In this document: piece after piece, positions 14,126-21,543 of the stretch
Numbering within the stretch: the first letter of the stretch is position 1
Layout of the letters: the number at the start of each line of letters is the position of its first letter
IMG/VR virus record: IMGVR_UViG_3300025093_000145
Location: 1-21,626 of that record
Length of the DNA stretch: 21,626 bases
Direction: 5' to 3' (one strand)
DNA from: a virus
Program-made: the position numbers and the translations under genes
Notes under the pieces: generated by a model
Seen by the model: only the letters and a program-made list of their open reading frames with translations
Database searches by the model: none
Told to the model about the DNA's origin: nothing

Positions 14126-16459
14126 TTATGCTCCTTTTAGTGCCGCTACTTCGGCTTTTAAGTCTTGAATCTCTTTAATCATCATTGGGACTAACTTGCT
14201 GTAATCAACGGCCCACATATCATCGTCAGTTTCACCTTGTGTTACAGCTTCAGGTGCAACGTCAACAAGTTCTTGTGCGACCATGCCGTAGGTCTGGTGT
14301 GATCCGTCAACCTTCCAATCAAACGAACGTACACGAACAGCGTCGATGTTACCTGCTGGTGCGTCTACGATGTTTTCTTTGAGGCGTTCGTCTGAAGATG
14401 TGTTGTAGGCTGTTGCAGATCCGCTTGTTGTTACAGACCCTACATTTCCGTTAGAGTTGTAAAGTAACCAGTGTCCAACTGATGCGGTGTTATTTCTAGC
14501 TGTTTTAAAATAACCAAAGTCGCCACGAAGCTCAATTCCCTCAGACCCATTTGAAACTGAACTCGTAGTCCCAACCAGCAAGTTGCCGCTGGAGGAGATA
14601 CGCATACGCTCGTACATCGTAGATGAGGTGCTTGTATAAAAAAGCATATCATTATCTGTGGCATAGTTAGTGTTACTAGAACTTGCAATCGCTACGCCAC
14701 GATTTTCATCAGTAGTGCAATGAAGCCTTATCATTGCTCCATGCCCAGTACCCGCCGCATTTTGAGCATTACCTACGTCCAAAACATTGGTTATGCTTGA
14801 TGATGCGGCAGAACGTACACTTAATTTTGCGCCAATGTCGGTAGTGCCAATGCCAACGTTGCCACTACTGTCGATACGCATACGTTCTGTGCCGCCTGTT
14901 GAAAAACGACCGAACGGACTGCCAGAGTTATAAAAACCCTGAATCCCAAAGTAATCATTATCACTTGCCGACCCAAAGTTTAGGGTAGCGTTATTGGCAT
15001 CTGGGGACGTTATTGTAATTCCGGTTGAGCCTGTGCTTTTTACAACCAAGTTGTCAGCAATAGCGGCTCCGTCTGATGTTGGCGCTGTGCTACCAATACC
15101 AACGTTGCCAGAGCTATCAATAATCATACTTTGGGTCAAAGAAACGGCTGAATCTGCGGCTCCTGTTACATCACGATAAAAGTAAGTTGCACCACCAGAA
15201 AACTGAATTAGACTAACAGGCACAGCATTAATTCGCTTATATCCTGAACCGTCCCAATAAGCGTTTGCGCCGACAATAGTCCCTACGTTATTGCCGCTTG
15301 CAAAAACCCCACCGCCATAAGTGTTTCCAAGAATCTGAAACGCGTTTTCACCGCTTCCCCATGCGCTTGGCGTTACCCCAAGACCTACGTTGCCGCTGGA
15401 ATCAATACGCATACGCTCTGCGTTGTTAGCATAAAACGCAACAGGGTCACTAGACGATGTACCAAACTGCAATATATTTGTAGATACTTGTAAAAACGAT
15501 GATGTTGTTGCGTTTGATAGCAAAAAGGTACTGTCGCCTTTAATTGTGCCGACAACATCAAGGGCTTGAGCAGGACTCGCAGTACCAATACCAACGTTGC
15601 CATCTTCCTGAACCCTAAATAACTCAGTTCCACCAGAAGTGCTTGTACGGTCTTTAGCAATTACAAAATCTTCACCTGTATTAGTGCCATCGCTATCAAT
15701 GTTTATAAATAGTGAAGCGGGTACATTAATAATTCCGTTGTGAGTTCCGTTATCGTCTAATTCTAAAGTACCGTTAAGGGCTGTTAATTTTGTCGCTGAC
15801 AAATTACCGGTTACTGTTATGTCGTTAGCAAATGTCACCGATTCATTAGTGGCAATCGTAATCGCAGTGGTTGTGGCGTTATCGTCGATGCCTGTGGAGG
15901 TGAACGTGGTGAAGGTTCCTGCGGCGGCGGAAGACCCGCCAATGGTAGTGCCGTCAATAGTACCGCCGTTGATGTCGGCAGTGGCTATAGTCGCGCCTGT
16001 CACCGTCAAGTCAACATTAACGTCAGTAACGGTCGCGCCCGTTCCAGCCCCGTCAAACTTCAGGGTGACATCTGCGCCGTTGGCAATCTCGAAGTCATTG
16101 GATGCGTTATAGGTGCCCTGAAAGACAATAATTGACCGGCTACCAGACAAGCTGTTGCGGATGTGAACAATCTTCTCGGCATCATTAGGGGTAAGCTGGA
16201 CATACGCTGTCGCGCCAAGGTCGCCGCCATCAACAAACTCAATAAACTTGTTGCGGCCATTAGACGCAGTGCCGTCAGTGATCGGTAAATCGTTGGGTGA
16301 GCCGGAGGTTCCCGCACTAGCGAGAGTGATTGAAACAATGCCGTTTACCGCAGTGTCAATCAGATCAAAGTTGGTATTGGTGGTGGTTCCCCATGTACCT
16401 GACTGCTCACCAGTAGCAATCTTCTCAATACCAAGATTTGTAGTGTATGTGCTAGGCAT
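14126..16459 (-). CDS. Tail fibre with C-terminal self-cleaving S74 chaperone domain, 777 aa
   Basis: An AAGAGGA ribosome-binding site precedes ATG 16459. The N-terminal 130 residues (MPSTYTTNLGIEKIATGEQS, then GTWGTTTNTNFDLID) form the conserved virion-attachment region of marine-phage fibres. The middle is Thr/Ser/Gly/Asn-rich beta structure with at least five copies of a motif like ERMRIDSSGNVGIGT, typical of trimeric fibre shafts. The C-terminus carries a peptidase S74 intramolecular chaperone: SDERLKENI at residues 689-697 has the catalytic Ser689 and Lys694 at the spacing seen in endosialidase chaperones, and later YGMVAQELVDVAPEAV and VDYSKLVPMMIKEIQDLKAE match the family's conserved end. 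Cleavage before Ser689 would free an 89-residue chaperone after trimer folding. Confidence 0.93.
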   Translation of the reverse strand: MPSTYTTNLGIEKIATGEQSGTWGTTTNTNFDLIDTAVNGIVSITLASAGTSGSPNDLPITDGTASNGRNKFIEFVDGGDLGATAYVQLTPNDAEKIVHIRNSLSGSRSIIVFQGTYNASNDFEIANGADVTLKFDGAGTGATVTDVNVDLTVTGATIATADINGGTIDGTTIGGSSAAAGTFTTFTSTGIDDNATTTAITIATNESVTFANDITVTGNLSATKLTALNGTLELDDNGTHNGIINVPASLFINIDSDGTNTGEDFVIAKDRTSTSGGTELFRVQEDGNVGIGTASPAQALDVVGTIKGDSTFLLSNATTSSFLQVSTNILQFGTSSSDPVAFYANNAERMRIDSSGNVGLGVTPSAWGSGENAFQILGNTYGGGVFASGNNVGTIVGANAYWDGSGYKRINAVPVSLIQFSGGATYFYRDVTGAADSAVSLTQSMIIDSSGNVGIGSTAPTSDGAAIADNLVVKSTGSTGITITSPDANNATLNFGSASDNDYFGIQGFYNSGSPFGRFSTGGTERMRIDSSGNVGIGTTDIGAKLSVRSAASSSITNVLDVGNAQNAAGTGHGAMIRLHCTTDENRGVAIASSSNTNYATDNDMLFYTSTSSTMYERMRISSSGNLLVGTTSSVSNGSEGIELRGDFGYFKTARNNTASVGHWLLYNSNGNVGSVTTSGSATAYNTSSDERLKENIVDAPAGNIDAVRVRSFDWKVDGSHQTYGMVAQELVDVAPEAVTQGETDDDMWAVDYSKLVPMMIKEIQDLKAEVAALKGA

Positions 16460-16472
16460 TCGTTAATCCTCT

Positions 16473-17174
16473 TTATGCCGCAATATCTTCATAGTTTGGC
16501 GTCTGCGACGGTGTTATTGCCGACCACCCCGGAGACTGAGACGGCGTCACGTTGACATAATTTGGCGTTTGATCCGGAACAATAACGCCCCAAACCAAGA
16601 CGGGTCCGACCTCTCCGGTTCCAGATACCCCCACAGGGTATACATTGGCCGGAGCAACAGTGGTAACCGACCCAACCGCACCCGTCCCAGAAACACCCGT
16701 GACAGGCACGCTGTTGACGGTCCTGACCGTAATGGAGCCTACCGCGCTTGTTGCCTCAAGCCCCGTAACCGCTACATTTGCAATGCCAGTTACGGTCACC
16801 GACCCCACTGCGCCGGTCGCCTCAAGCCCAGTGACGCTTGTGTTGGCATCGGCGGTGACAGTTACTGAACCCACCGCAGATGTGCCTGCAAGGCCGGTCA
16901 CTGCCACGTTCGCGTCGGCAATGACAGCTACTGAGCCTACCGCACCGGTTGCTTCAAGCCCGGTGACACTTGTGTTGGCGTCTGCCGTTACAGTGACGGT
17001 TCCTGCCGCCGCCGTCGCAGAAAGCCCTGTTACATTGACATTGGCCTCTGCTATTACTGTGACGGAGCCTACATTACCCGTAGCCCCCGCATTGGTAACA
17101 CTGCCCTCGCCCCAGCCAAGATCGCTCCACGCGCCTCGGCCCCATCCGGTTAAGGGGACGACGACATCGGTCAT
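16473..17174 (-). CDS. Repeat-containing tail protein with seven 22-residue units, 233 aa
   Basis: The N-terminus (PLTGWGRGAWSDLGWGEG) has Trp-Gly pairs that I recognise at the head of repeat-containing tail proteins in marine phages. Residues 36-189 are seven 22-residue repeats of the type GSVTVTADANVxVTGLEATGAV, predicted beta-strand pairs, with a partial eighth. The end has three 11-residue units (DQTPNYVNVTP, SQSPGWSAITP, SQTPNYEDIAA). Position between the 144-residue structural protein and the tail fibre supports a tail or fibre role. Start shares one base with the previous stop (TAATG). Confidence 0.83.
   Translation of the reverse strand: MTDVVVPLTGWGRGAWSDLGWGEGSVTNAGATGNVGSVTVIAEANVNVTGLSATAAAGTVTVTADANTSVTGLEATGAVGSVAVIADANVAVTGLAGTSAVGSVTVTADANTSVTGLEATGAVGSVTVTGIANVAVTGLEATSAVGSITVRTVNSVPVTGVSGTGAVGSVTTVAPANVYPVGVSGTGEVGPVLVWGVIVPDQTPNYVNVTPSQSPGWSAITPSQTPNYEDIAA
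16608..17069 (-). repeat. Seven 66-bp tandem units encoding 22-residue beta repeats
   Basis: Units begin with Gly at residues 36, 58, 80, 102, 124, 146 and 168, an exact 22-residue period. Units two and four are nearly identical (both include VTADANTSVTGLEATGA or close to it), while others differ more. This suggests internal duplication of larger blocks. Confidence 0.85.
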
Positions 17175-17608
17175 TACGCTATCCGAATAATTGCGTTACT
17201 GGCATCCGCAGTGGGGAAAACAATAGTGAAGTCGCCCGCTGTAGATGTCTTGTCAGCACCAAAATCTAAAACCACCACGCTGGGATCGCCCGCCGCTGTG
17301 TCGTTATAGATCAAAGCTCCGCGAGCAGTAACAGTAGCCGTGCTAAATGTAAGGTCAGCAAAGTCCGTGAACGCCGTTGTGCCGGAGGTGGTCGGATCTA
17401 CCCGAGTTAGAGTGCCACCGCCCGCACTATACCCCGTGCCGCTAACCTCGTTTGTCGCGGTATAGGCCGTGGTTGCCGCAGTAAAGCTGGCGTTGTTGTC
17501 ATACATTGCCAGCTTGAAGGTGCTACCGCCCGACAGCTTAAAGTTGTGTACACCCTCCATTAGCTCCTGCTTAAAGGAGGTACACATGTAGTTTCCGGTA
17601 AATGCCAT
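17174..17608 (-). CDS. Conserved phage structural protein, 144 aa
   Basis: The protein starts MAFTGNYMCTSFKQELMEGV, followed by HNFKLSGGSTFKLAMYDNNA and a series of Thr/Ala/Ser-rich beta strands, ending FTIVFPTADASNAIIRIA. I recognise this as a common structural protein in tail regions of marine and other environmental phages. No enzymatic motif is present. An AAAGGAGG-like sequence occurs inside the gene near its start but does not mark an alternative start. The upstream stop and this start form TAAATG. Confidence 0.82.
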   Translation of the reverse strand: MAFTGNYMCTSFKQELMEGVHNFKLSGGSTFKLAMYDNNASFTAATTAYTATNEVSGTGYSAGGGTLTRVDPTTSGTTAFTDFADLTFSTATVTARGALIYNDTAAGDPSVVVLDFGADKTSTAGDFTIVFPTADASNAIIRIA

Positions 17609-17887
17609 TTAAAGTCTCCTGATAGCTTCGGCTAGGTCTTTTTGCCCTGCATCAACCAGAGCGTTATAAATAGTGGTGCGATCACTGTTGATCGCCTCTT
17701 TCATGTAATAAAGCAAAACAGCGCGGATGCTCTTGCGATAAGACAAAGCCTGATCCCGCAAAGCCTGAGGGGCGGACTCCGACACGCTAATAATCTTATC
17801 GAGACACCTCTCCGCAACCTCTTCCGGAGTAAAGCCTCTATTACTGGTGGTTTGGACGCTAACAGTGCCTACGCTCAACTCCAGCAT
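17609..17887 (-). CDS. Small helical conserved phage protein, 92 aa
   Basis: After a short beta-like N-terminus (MLELSVGTVSVQTTSNRGFT) the protein is predicted helical: PEEVAERCLDKIISVSESAP, then ALRDQALSYRKSIRAVLLYY and a final helix DAGQKDLAEAIRRL. I recognise related small proteins next to the connector genes of marine phages, but know no function. It lies between the adaptor-like gene (TAATG overlap) and a structural gene, so a neck or connector role is possible. Confidence 0.78.
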   Translation of the reverse strand: MLELSVGTVSVQTTSNRGFTPEEVAERCLDKIISVSESAPQALRDQALSYRKSIRAVLLYYMKEAINSDRTTIYNALVDAGQKDLAEAIRRL

Positions 17888-18528
17888 TAGCTTCTAGGCT
17901 TCCTCACTGCGCCGCTACGGTAACTGTCCGTGGTGCTATAACCCTCGCCCAGTTCCTCCAGCCTTAATATGGCGTCTTCGTAGCGCTGAGCATATAACTG
18001 CATTAGGTCGGCATCCCCTTTGAGGTAGGTATACGCCTCAACAAGACAGCCATAAAGCAAAGTAGATTCGGCGTTGTCGCCAAGCCAGCTCGTTCCGGAG
18101 GCCGCGACCGTGATTGACTCCGGCTTGTGGAAGTAATGAAGCTCTACCGCGTAATTGCTGTCCGGGGTCGGCCCAATCAAAAAGTAAGTGTCGCTGAAGA
18201 TTGCGTAGCACTTTGGAGTGCCCGTAGTAGAAGATGACGGGTATGCCTGACGAACGAAGTTGACATCTTTAAAGAGCAGGTAGTCGTACCCAGAGTTGTC
18301 TATTGCAAGCGAGTACGGCGTCAAGAAATCTGGCGGCATTGCGAGATACTGGTTTCCGGAGGTCATGTTCGCCGTGACATTCTGCCTGAAGTCTGGCAAC
18401 TGACATCGCTTCAGTATCCTGTCTTCAGCCTGCGTAATGATCGTTGGCAGGTTGTTAACGAAGCTGGTTTCCGTTGACTCAACATAATCCTGAATCGCCT
18501 GCTTCAGCGTGGTATAGGTAAAAGCCAT
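17887..18528 (-). CDS. Head-tail adaptor-like protein (SU10-type), 213 aa
   Basis: The N-terminus MAFTYTTLKQAIQDYVESTE, then NLPTIITQAEDRILKRCQLP, is the typical opening of SU10-type phage adaptor proteins that sit under the portal. The middle contains MPPDFLTPYSLAID and the strand-rich FLIGPTPDSNYAVELHYFHK with the 'YxxKP' turn, followed by helices in the C-terminal part (LLYGCLVEAYTYLKGDADLM) that match the helical bundle of adaptors. The length of 213 residues is normal. It is coupled to its neighbours by a TGATG start/stop overlap. Confidence 0.8.
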   Translation of the reverse strand: MAFTYTTLKQAIQDYVESTETSFVNNLPTIITQAEDRILKRCQLPDFRQNVTANMTSGNQYLAMPPDFLTPYSLAIDNSGYDYLLFKDVNFVRQAYPSSSTTGTPKCYAIFSDTYFLIGPTPDSNYAVELHYFHKPESITVAASGTSWLGDNAESTLLYGCLVEAYTYLKGDADLMQLYAQRYEDAILRLEELGEGYSTTDSYRSGAVRKPRS

Positions 18529-18872
18529 CAGGATATCTCCACCGTGACGCGGCCTACTTGTCCAGCCATGTCGAGGCCAACAGTCCTACTACCAAGAGCA
18601 GTGTTGCCGCCGCCAACCGGATCAAAAGCAGACAAGGATCGGCTTTCATCAAGGCTATTGTCTGGCCTTGGGAACCTAAGCGCCTGAGGATCGCTTGCAT
18701 TAACATCTCCTAGCTTGAGCTGAGGCTGATCTTGATCAACCACGTCCCGACCAACCAGTAGGCCATTCCAGCGCCCATCTTCAATTTGTCTGACAAGGTC
18801 TCTGATCGGATACCGGAAACCCGTCCTGTCGCAAAACCCGAATGCGCGCTTCCCCTTGGCATAACTACTCAT
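18528..18872 (-). CDS. Conserved phage structural-region protein, 114 aa
   Basis: The N-terminal half (KGKRAFGFCDRTGFRYPIRD, then GRWNGLLVGRDVVDQDQPQL) contains the conserved CDRTGFRYP and RDVVDxDxPQ signatures that I recognise from a family found between connector genes in many marine phages. The rest is Asp/Ser/Gly-rich and ends with a strand RVTVEIS. A single Cys near a Lys/Arg-rich start hints at metal or nucleic-acid binding but only one Cys is conserved here. Start overlaps the upstream stop (ATGA). Confidence 0.8.
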   Translation of the reverse strand: MSSYAKGKRAFGFCDRTGFRYPIRDLVRQIEDGRWNGLLVGRDVVDQDQPQLKLGDVNASDPQALRFPRPDNSLDESRSLSAFDPVGGGNTALGSRTVGLDMAGQVGRVTVEIS

Positions 18873-19564
18873 AGGTCGTTATAGCCTCCGGGTGCCACAT
18901 ACAAAGACGCCTTTTCTCTTGCCGCGTCAGCCGCCAAGCTCCATTGCTCCTCATAAACCTGCTTTAGGGTTGGAGCTAGTTGTAGCGCCTCCGGCCTTTT
19001 ACTGGCAATTTGATATGCCAGCCCCGCAACCAGACAGGGAAGAAAGCGAGCCGGCACATCCATGTTGTTAGAAGCAGGGCTTCCGCTATCCTCAATGCGC
19101 TCCATGTAGTAGTACGCAAAGGTGTAGCTGGTTGTGGCGTCCGGCACTGGCCAGAAGTGCACAGTAATGCCCGTTGGCTTGCGCTCAACATAGTATTGCA
19201 AGGGGCGTCCCTGAGTTAGCTTGTTGGTCTGATGTGCATATTGGCTGACAGAGATTCTCTGCATTGTCAGGTCGGACTGCTTGGAGCTATCGCCTGCGTC
19301 CGTGCGGAGCAGTCCCTCTATAATGTCTAACTTGTCAGCACTAAGGTTGTATGATCCCGTCCCCGCAACAAGAGCCACCGTGGTGTCCCGTACCGTCCAG
19401 AGATTAAGGCCCCGGTTTTGCCACTCAAGCATGAGCAGATCAAGACTGCGGCGAGCAGTTTTGTAGTCATAGCCGCTTCGTAGCTCAAGGCCCGCACGCT
19501 CATACGCCTCTTCAATAATATCTGACAAGTCAAGAGTAAAGCCGGTCGTTCCGCTCGTAGCCAT
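18869..19564 (-). CDS. Connector / tail-tube-like structural protein, 231 aa
   Basis: The sequence opens with FTLDLSDIIEEAYERAGLEL and continues YKTARRSLDLLMLEWQNRGL with NLWTVRDTTVALVAGTGSYN, a conserved arrangement of helices followed by strands that I recognise in connector or tail-tube proteins of podovirus-like environmental phages. A region ITVHFWPVPDATTSYTFAYY with YME and the final helices ARFLPCLVAGLAYQIASKRP complete the domain. The resemblance to the adaptor downstream (strand block then helices) suggests related folds. It begins three bases from the last basic-protein stop (TAAATG). Confidence 0.8.
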   Translation of the reverse strand: MATSGTTGFTLDLSDIIEEAYERAGLELRSGYDYKTARRSLDLLMLEWQNRGLNLWTVRDTTVALVAGTGSYNLSADKLDIIEGLLRTDAGDSSKQSDLTMQRISVSQYAHQTNKLTQGRPLQYYVERKPTGITVHFWPVPDATTSYTFAYYYMERIEDSGSPASNNMDVPARFLPCLVAGLAYQIASKRPEALQLAPTLKQVYEEQWSLAADAAREKASLYVAPGGYNDL

Positions 19565-19837
19565 TTATACAACCCGCCCTCTGGTTCTTCCGCGAACAGC
19601 TATACCGTTCCTACACTTTGGTTTTGGTACGGTACCGCCATTTCTCTTGCTAAGTCCGGCCTCAGACAAGGCAATGGCAATAGCCTGCTTCTTGTCGGTC
19701 ACTTTCTTTTTTGATCCGCCGGACTTTAGCTTGCCGGCTTCAAACTCACGCATTACCTTGCTGACCTTGTCCTGCTTCTTTCTGGATCTCGGCGCGTTTT
19801 GGGTTTGCTTTGATGCCTGCGCCCTGCTAATCGCCAT
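19565..19837 (-). CDS. Small basic protein, DUF6496-like, 90 aa
   Basis: The core KVMREFEAGKLKSGGSKKKV, then TDKKQAIAIALSEAGLSKRN, is the pattern I associate with DUF6496 ('KVMxEFKxGKLxSxxGxxVTxRKQAIAIALSEA'). Lys and Arg make up about a quarter of the residues, with very few acidic ones, so the protein should be strongly basic. It is the last of four consecutive small basic genes. Nucleic-acid binding or packaging inside the capsid is a plausible inference but unproven. Confidence 0.85.
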   Translation of the reverse strand: MAISRAQASKQTQNAPRSRKKQDKVSKVMREFEAGKLKSGGSKKKVTDKKQAIAIALSEAGLSKRNGGTVPKPKCRNGIAVRGRTRGRVV

Positions 19838-19838
19838 G

Positions 19839-20153
19839 TCAGCTACCTTTCTTCCATTTCTTGGATTGAGACTTGGTCTTGCTGGGCGACCATTTAACCT
19901 TATCCGCCCAGTAGGCCGCAGACATCTTTCCCTTTTTTATGTTCTTGGCATGACGCGACTTAAACGCCTTGCGTTGACCAACCGTCTGATTGGTCTTGAC
20001 GCCCTGCTGGCCAAAGCGAATCACCTTTTCCTTGCCGCCTTCACACGCCTTTACGATGTGCGACTTTTTCGGATGATTTGGCGTCCGCTTTGGCTTGTTG
20101 CAGGACATTGCTTTTTTATCGACTCGACCACCTTTGCTGTAATACTGTCGCAT
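19839..20153 (-). CDS. Small basic conserved phage protein, 104 aa
   Basis: The segment CNKPKRTPNHPKKSHIVKAC with EGGKEKVIRFGQQGVKTNQT and the ending AKNIKKGKMSAAYWADKVKW are conserved signatures that I recognise from a phage family of about 75-105 residues in environmental phages. The final 15 residues are almost all Lys, Ser, Thr. Two cysteines flank the central HPKKSHIVKA segment, which could form a small metal- or disulfide-stabilised knuckle. It shares one base with the upstream stop (TAATG region). Function unknown. Confidence 0.83.
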   Translation of the reverse strand: MRQYYSKGGRVDKKAMSCNKPKRTPNHPKKSHIVKACEGGKEKVIRFGQQGVKTNQTVGQRKAFKSRHAKNIKKGKMSAAYWADKVKWSPSKTKSQSKKWKKGS

Positions 20154-20407
20154 TACTTCCTATGCCTCGCCGTTTTCTTGGCAACCTTCTTGGGTTGCTT
20201 GGAGTGCTGTTTGCCTTTCTTGGTGTCTGCACGCTTCTTCCGGGTAGTGGCGGCATACTCGCTAGACGACAAAGACTTAATGGCTTTTTCAGGCAAATAC
20301 CTTTCGCCCGTCGCTTTCGAGCCTTGGGTGCTCGGCTTGCCGGACTTTGTGCGCCACTTCTGCTTTGTCCACTTCTTGAGTGACTTTTGCGGTTTTTTGA
20401 GCGCCAT
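20153..20407 (-). CDS. Small basic protein, DUF5872-like, 84 aa
   Basis: I chose ATG 20407 (MALKKPQKSLKKWTKQKWRT), which shares one base with the upstream stop (TAATG); a longer in-frame start at 20476 would overlap the previous gene by 70 bases. The body TKSGKPSTQGSKATGERYLP, then EKAIKSLSSSEYAATTRKKR, matches what I recall of DUF5872: a Lys-rich sequence with 'RYLPxKAxxxLSxxExAATxxKK'. The C-terminus is again Lys/Arg-rich. Function unknown; grouping with three other basic proteins is its strongest contextual clue. Confidence 0.85.
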   Translation of the reverse strand: MALKKPQKSLKKWTKQKWRTKSGKPSTQGSKATGERYLPEKAIKSLSSSEYAATTRKKRADTKKGKQHSKQPKKVAKKTARHRK

Positions 20408-20610
20408 TAGTCCTTGTAGCCTCCGCCAGCCTCTTTGTACTGCTTTGCGAGCATTTGGGCCTTTCTTGCTGACCACTGCCCCGGCTTACCGCCTTTTCCC
20501 CCAGCTTTGATTTTGTTAAATAGCCGCTTCCGTAAAGAGGGCTTAGTGTAGTTTCCAGCTTCATTTACCTTCGACTTCGTTTTGCCGCCTTTTTTATAGT
20601 ACAGCCGCAT
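20407..20610 (-). CDS. Small basic conserved phage protein, 67 aa
   Basis: The sequence MRLYYKKGGKTKSKVNEAGN, then YTKPSLRKRLFNKIKAGGKG and QWSARKAQMLAKQYKEAGGG, is a small protein I recognise beside the DUF5872-like gene in many marine phages. It is very basic with several aromatic residues, and its beginning resembles the start of the 104-residue protein two genes on (MRQYYSKGGR against MRLYYKKGGK). This hints at a shared N-terminal element. Start shares one base with the upstream stop (TAATG). Confidence 0.85.
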   Translation of the reverse strand: MRLYYKKGGKTKSKVNEAGNYTKPSLRKRLFNKIKAGGKGGKPGQWSARKAQMLAKQYKEAGGGYKD

Positions 20611-21017
20611 TAGCCGTAGCTCTTCTTCACCTTCATGACGATGCTGTATGAATCACCGCTAGAGTGCCCCACCGTCGTAAAGTTGATATCGCCAGTCTTG
20701 CCGCTACCGGCGTTATTAGGTATGCCTACGAAATCAGAAAAATCCAATGAGTCTGAATAGTCAGCAGGAAGCTCCCACGCTAAAACATCCGTCGTCGCAT
20801 CAAACAAGATCTCAACGCCCATGCCGATGGTCGAATACCAAATGCACTCAATCTGAACGCTAGTGCAGGCGGCATTGTCAGCAGGATTTTTTGAGAGGGT
20901 AGATACGTCGATCTTGGTCACAGCAGATTCGCCTGTGCCGTCGCTGACGTTGGTGAACGCAAAGATTGCGGTGCGGGGGCCGTCTTCTATTGTCTGACTG
21001 GTAACTGTGTCAGCCAT
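20610..21017 (-). CDS. Small structural protein, 135 aa
   Basis: The start is ATG 21017, five bases after an ideal GGAGG Shine-Dalgarno. A start at 21029 (adding MEDK) lies upstream of that site and is unlikely. The sequence MADTVTSQTIEDGPRTAIFA, then FTNVSDGTGESAVTKIDVST, and the region WELPADYSDSLDFSDFVGIP with NNAGSGKTGDINFTTVGHSS match a structural-protein family I know from marine phages, where it lies shortly after the capsid gene. The fold should be all-beta. Capsid decoration or a tail role are both possible. It lies directly behind a terminator-like hairpin whose T-run precedes the Shine-Dalgarno. Confidence 0.82.
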   Translation of the reverse strand: MADTVTSQTIEDGPRTAIFAFTNVSDGTGESAVTKIDVSTLSKNPADNAACTSVQIECIWYSTIGMGVEILFDATTDVLAWELPADYSDSLDFSDFVGIPNNAGSGKTGDINFTTVGHSSGDSYSIVMKVKKSYG

Positions 21018-21026
21018 TTTGTCCTC

Positions 21027-21048
21027 CAAAAGGGGGGCTTACGCCCCC
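21027..21048 (-). terminator. Rho-independent terminator or attenuator with GUAA loop
   Basis: On the minus strand a six-pair stem GGGGGC/GCCCCC closes the tetraloop GTAA, a GNRA-type loop, and is followed by CTTTTG. The T-run is short, so readthrough is likely and the element may act as an attenuator. It lies between two structural genes. Confidence 0.75.
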
Positions 21049-21055
21049 GAGCTGA

Positions 21056-21520
21056 TTAAGAAAGGTTTCTGTTTTGGAGGTACAGAACGGTAACCGTTGC
21101 GGCACCAGCCGTAGCGGCAGTGCCTGTCTGGTTGTAGGTAACGGTTACATCGACATCCGTCGTACCAATGTCAACCAAGTTACCAAGCTGGCTCACGTCA
21201 GATGTGGCAAGCAATCTTGCCGCAGAGCTAACATCTAGCGCGTCAGCGTACTTGTCAGCAGTAGTGCCGTCACCAATGTCAAACGTGTTAGTGGTGGCCG
21301 CGTCAAAAGCGGTAGTGACATCCACGCTGACCTGCCAAAGCTGGCTGTTCGCAGGAACAGTGGCAACAACCGTCTCGGTGCCATCGTCGCCAAAAACGAC
21401 GTTGGTGCTCTGCGCCATAAGCACAAAGCCGACGTTAGCCTTGTCTGTGCCGACAGTGGTGCCGGTGGTGTCTTTGATGGTTCCGGCCTTAATAGGCCCA
21501 GAAAAAGTAGTAGTACCCAT
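21056..21520 (-). CDS. Small structural protein next to capsid region, 154 aa
   Basis: The ATG at 21520 is preceded by AGGAG seven bases upstream. The protein starts MGTTTFSGPIKAGTIKDTTG and continues with beta-rich segments (NVGFVLMAQSTNVVFGDDGT, SQLWQVSVDVTTAFDAATTN, DVDVTVTYNQTGTAATAGAA) and ends VLYLQNRNLS. The opening 'TTFSGPIxxGTI' and the 'NVGxVxMAQ' strand are what I recall from a structural-protein family that follows the major capsid gene in marine phages. It sits between two terminators, so it can be expressed at a level different from its neighbours. The exact location in the virion is unknown. Confidence 0.83.
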   Translation of the reverse strand: MGTTTFSGPIKAGTIKDTTGTTVGTDKANVGFVLMAQSTNVVFGDDGTETVVATVPANSQLWQVSVDVTTAFDAATTNTFDIGDGTTADKYADALDVSSAARLLATSDVSQLGNLVDIGTTDVDVTVTYNQTGTAATAGAATVTVLYLQNRNLS

Positions 21521-21543
21521 GTGAGTCTCCTGTCTGGGTGAGT

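Noticed and set aside
20153-20476. 107-residue version of the DUF5872-like gene
   Set aside because: The extra 23 residues come from reading over the end of the previous gene; the TAATG start at 20407 matches the family start MALKKP.
19647-20510. 287-codon plus-strand open frame rich in Leu, Phe and Cys
   Set aside because: It is antisense to four recognisable basic proteins; Lys-rich codons on one strand give Leu/Phe codons on the other, and no Shine-Dalgarno precedes it.
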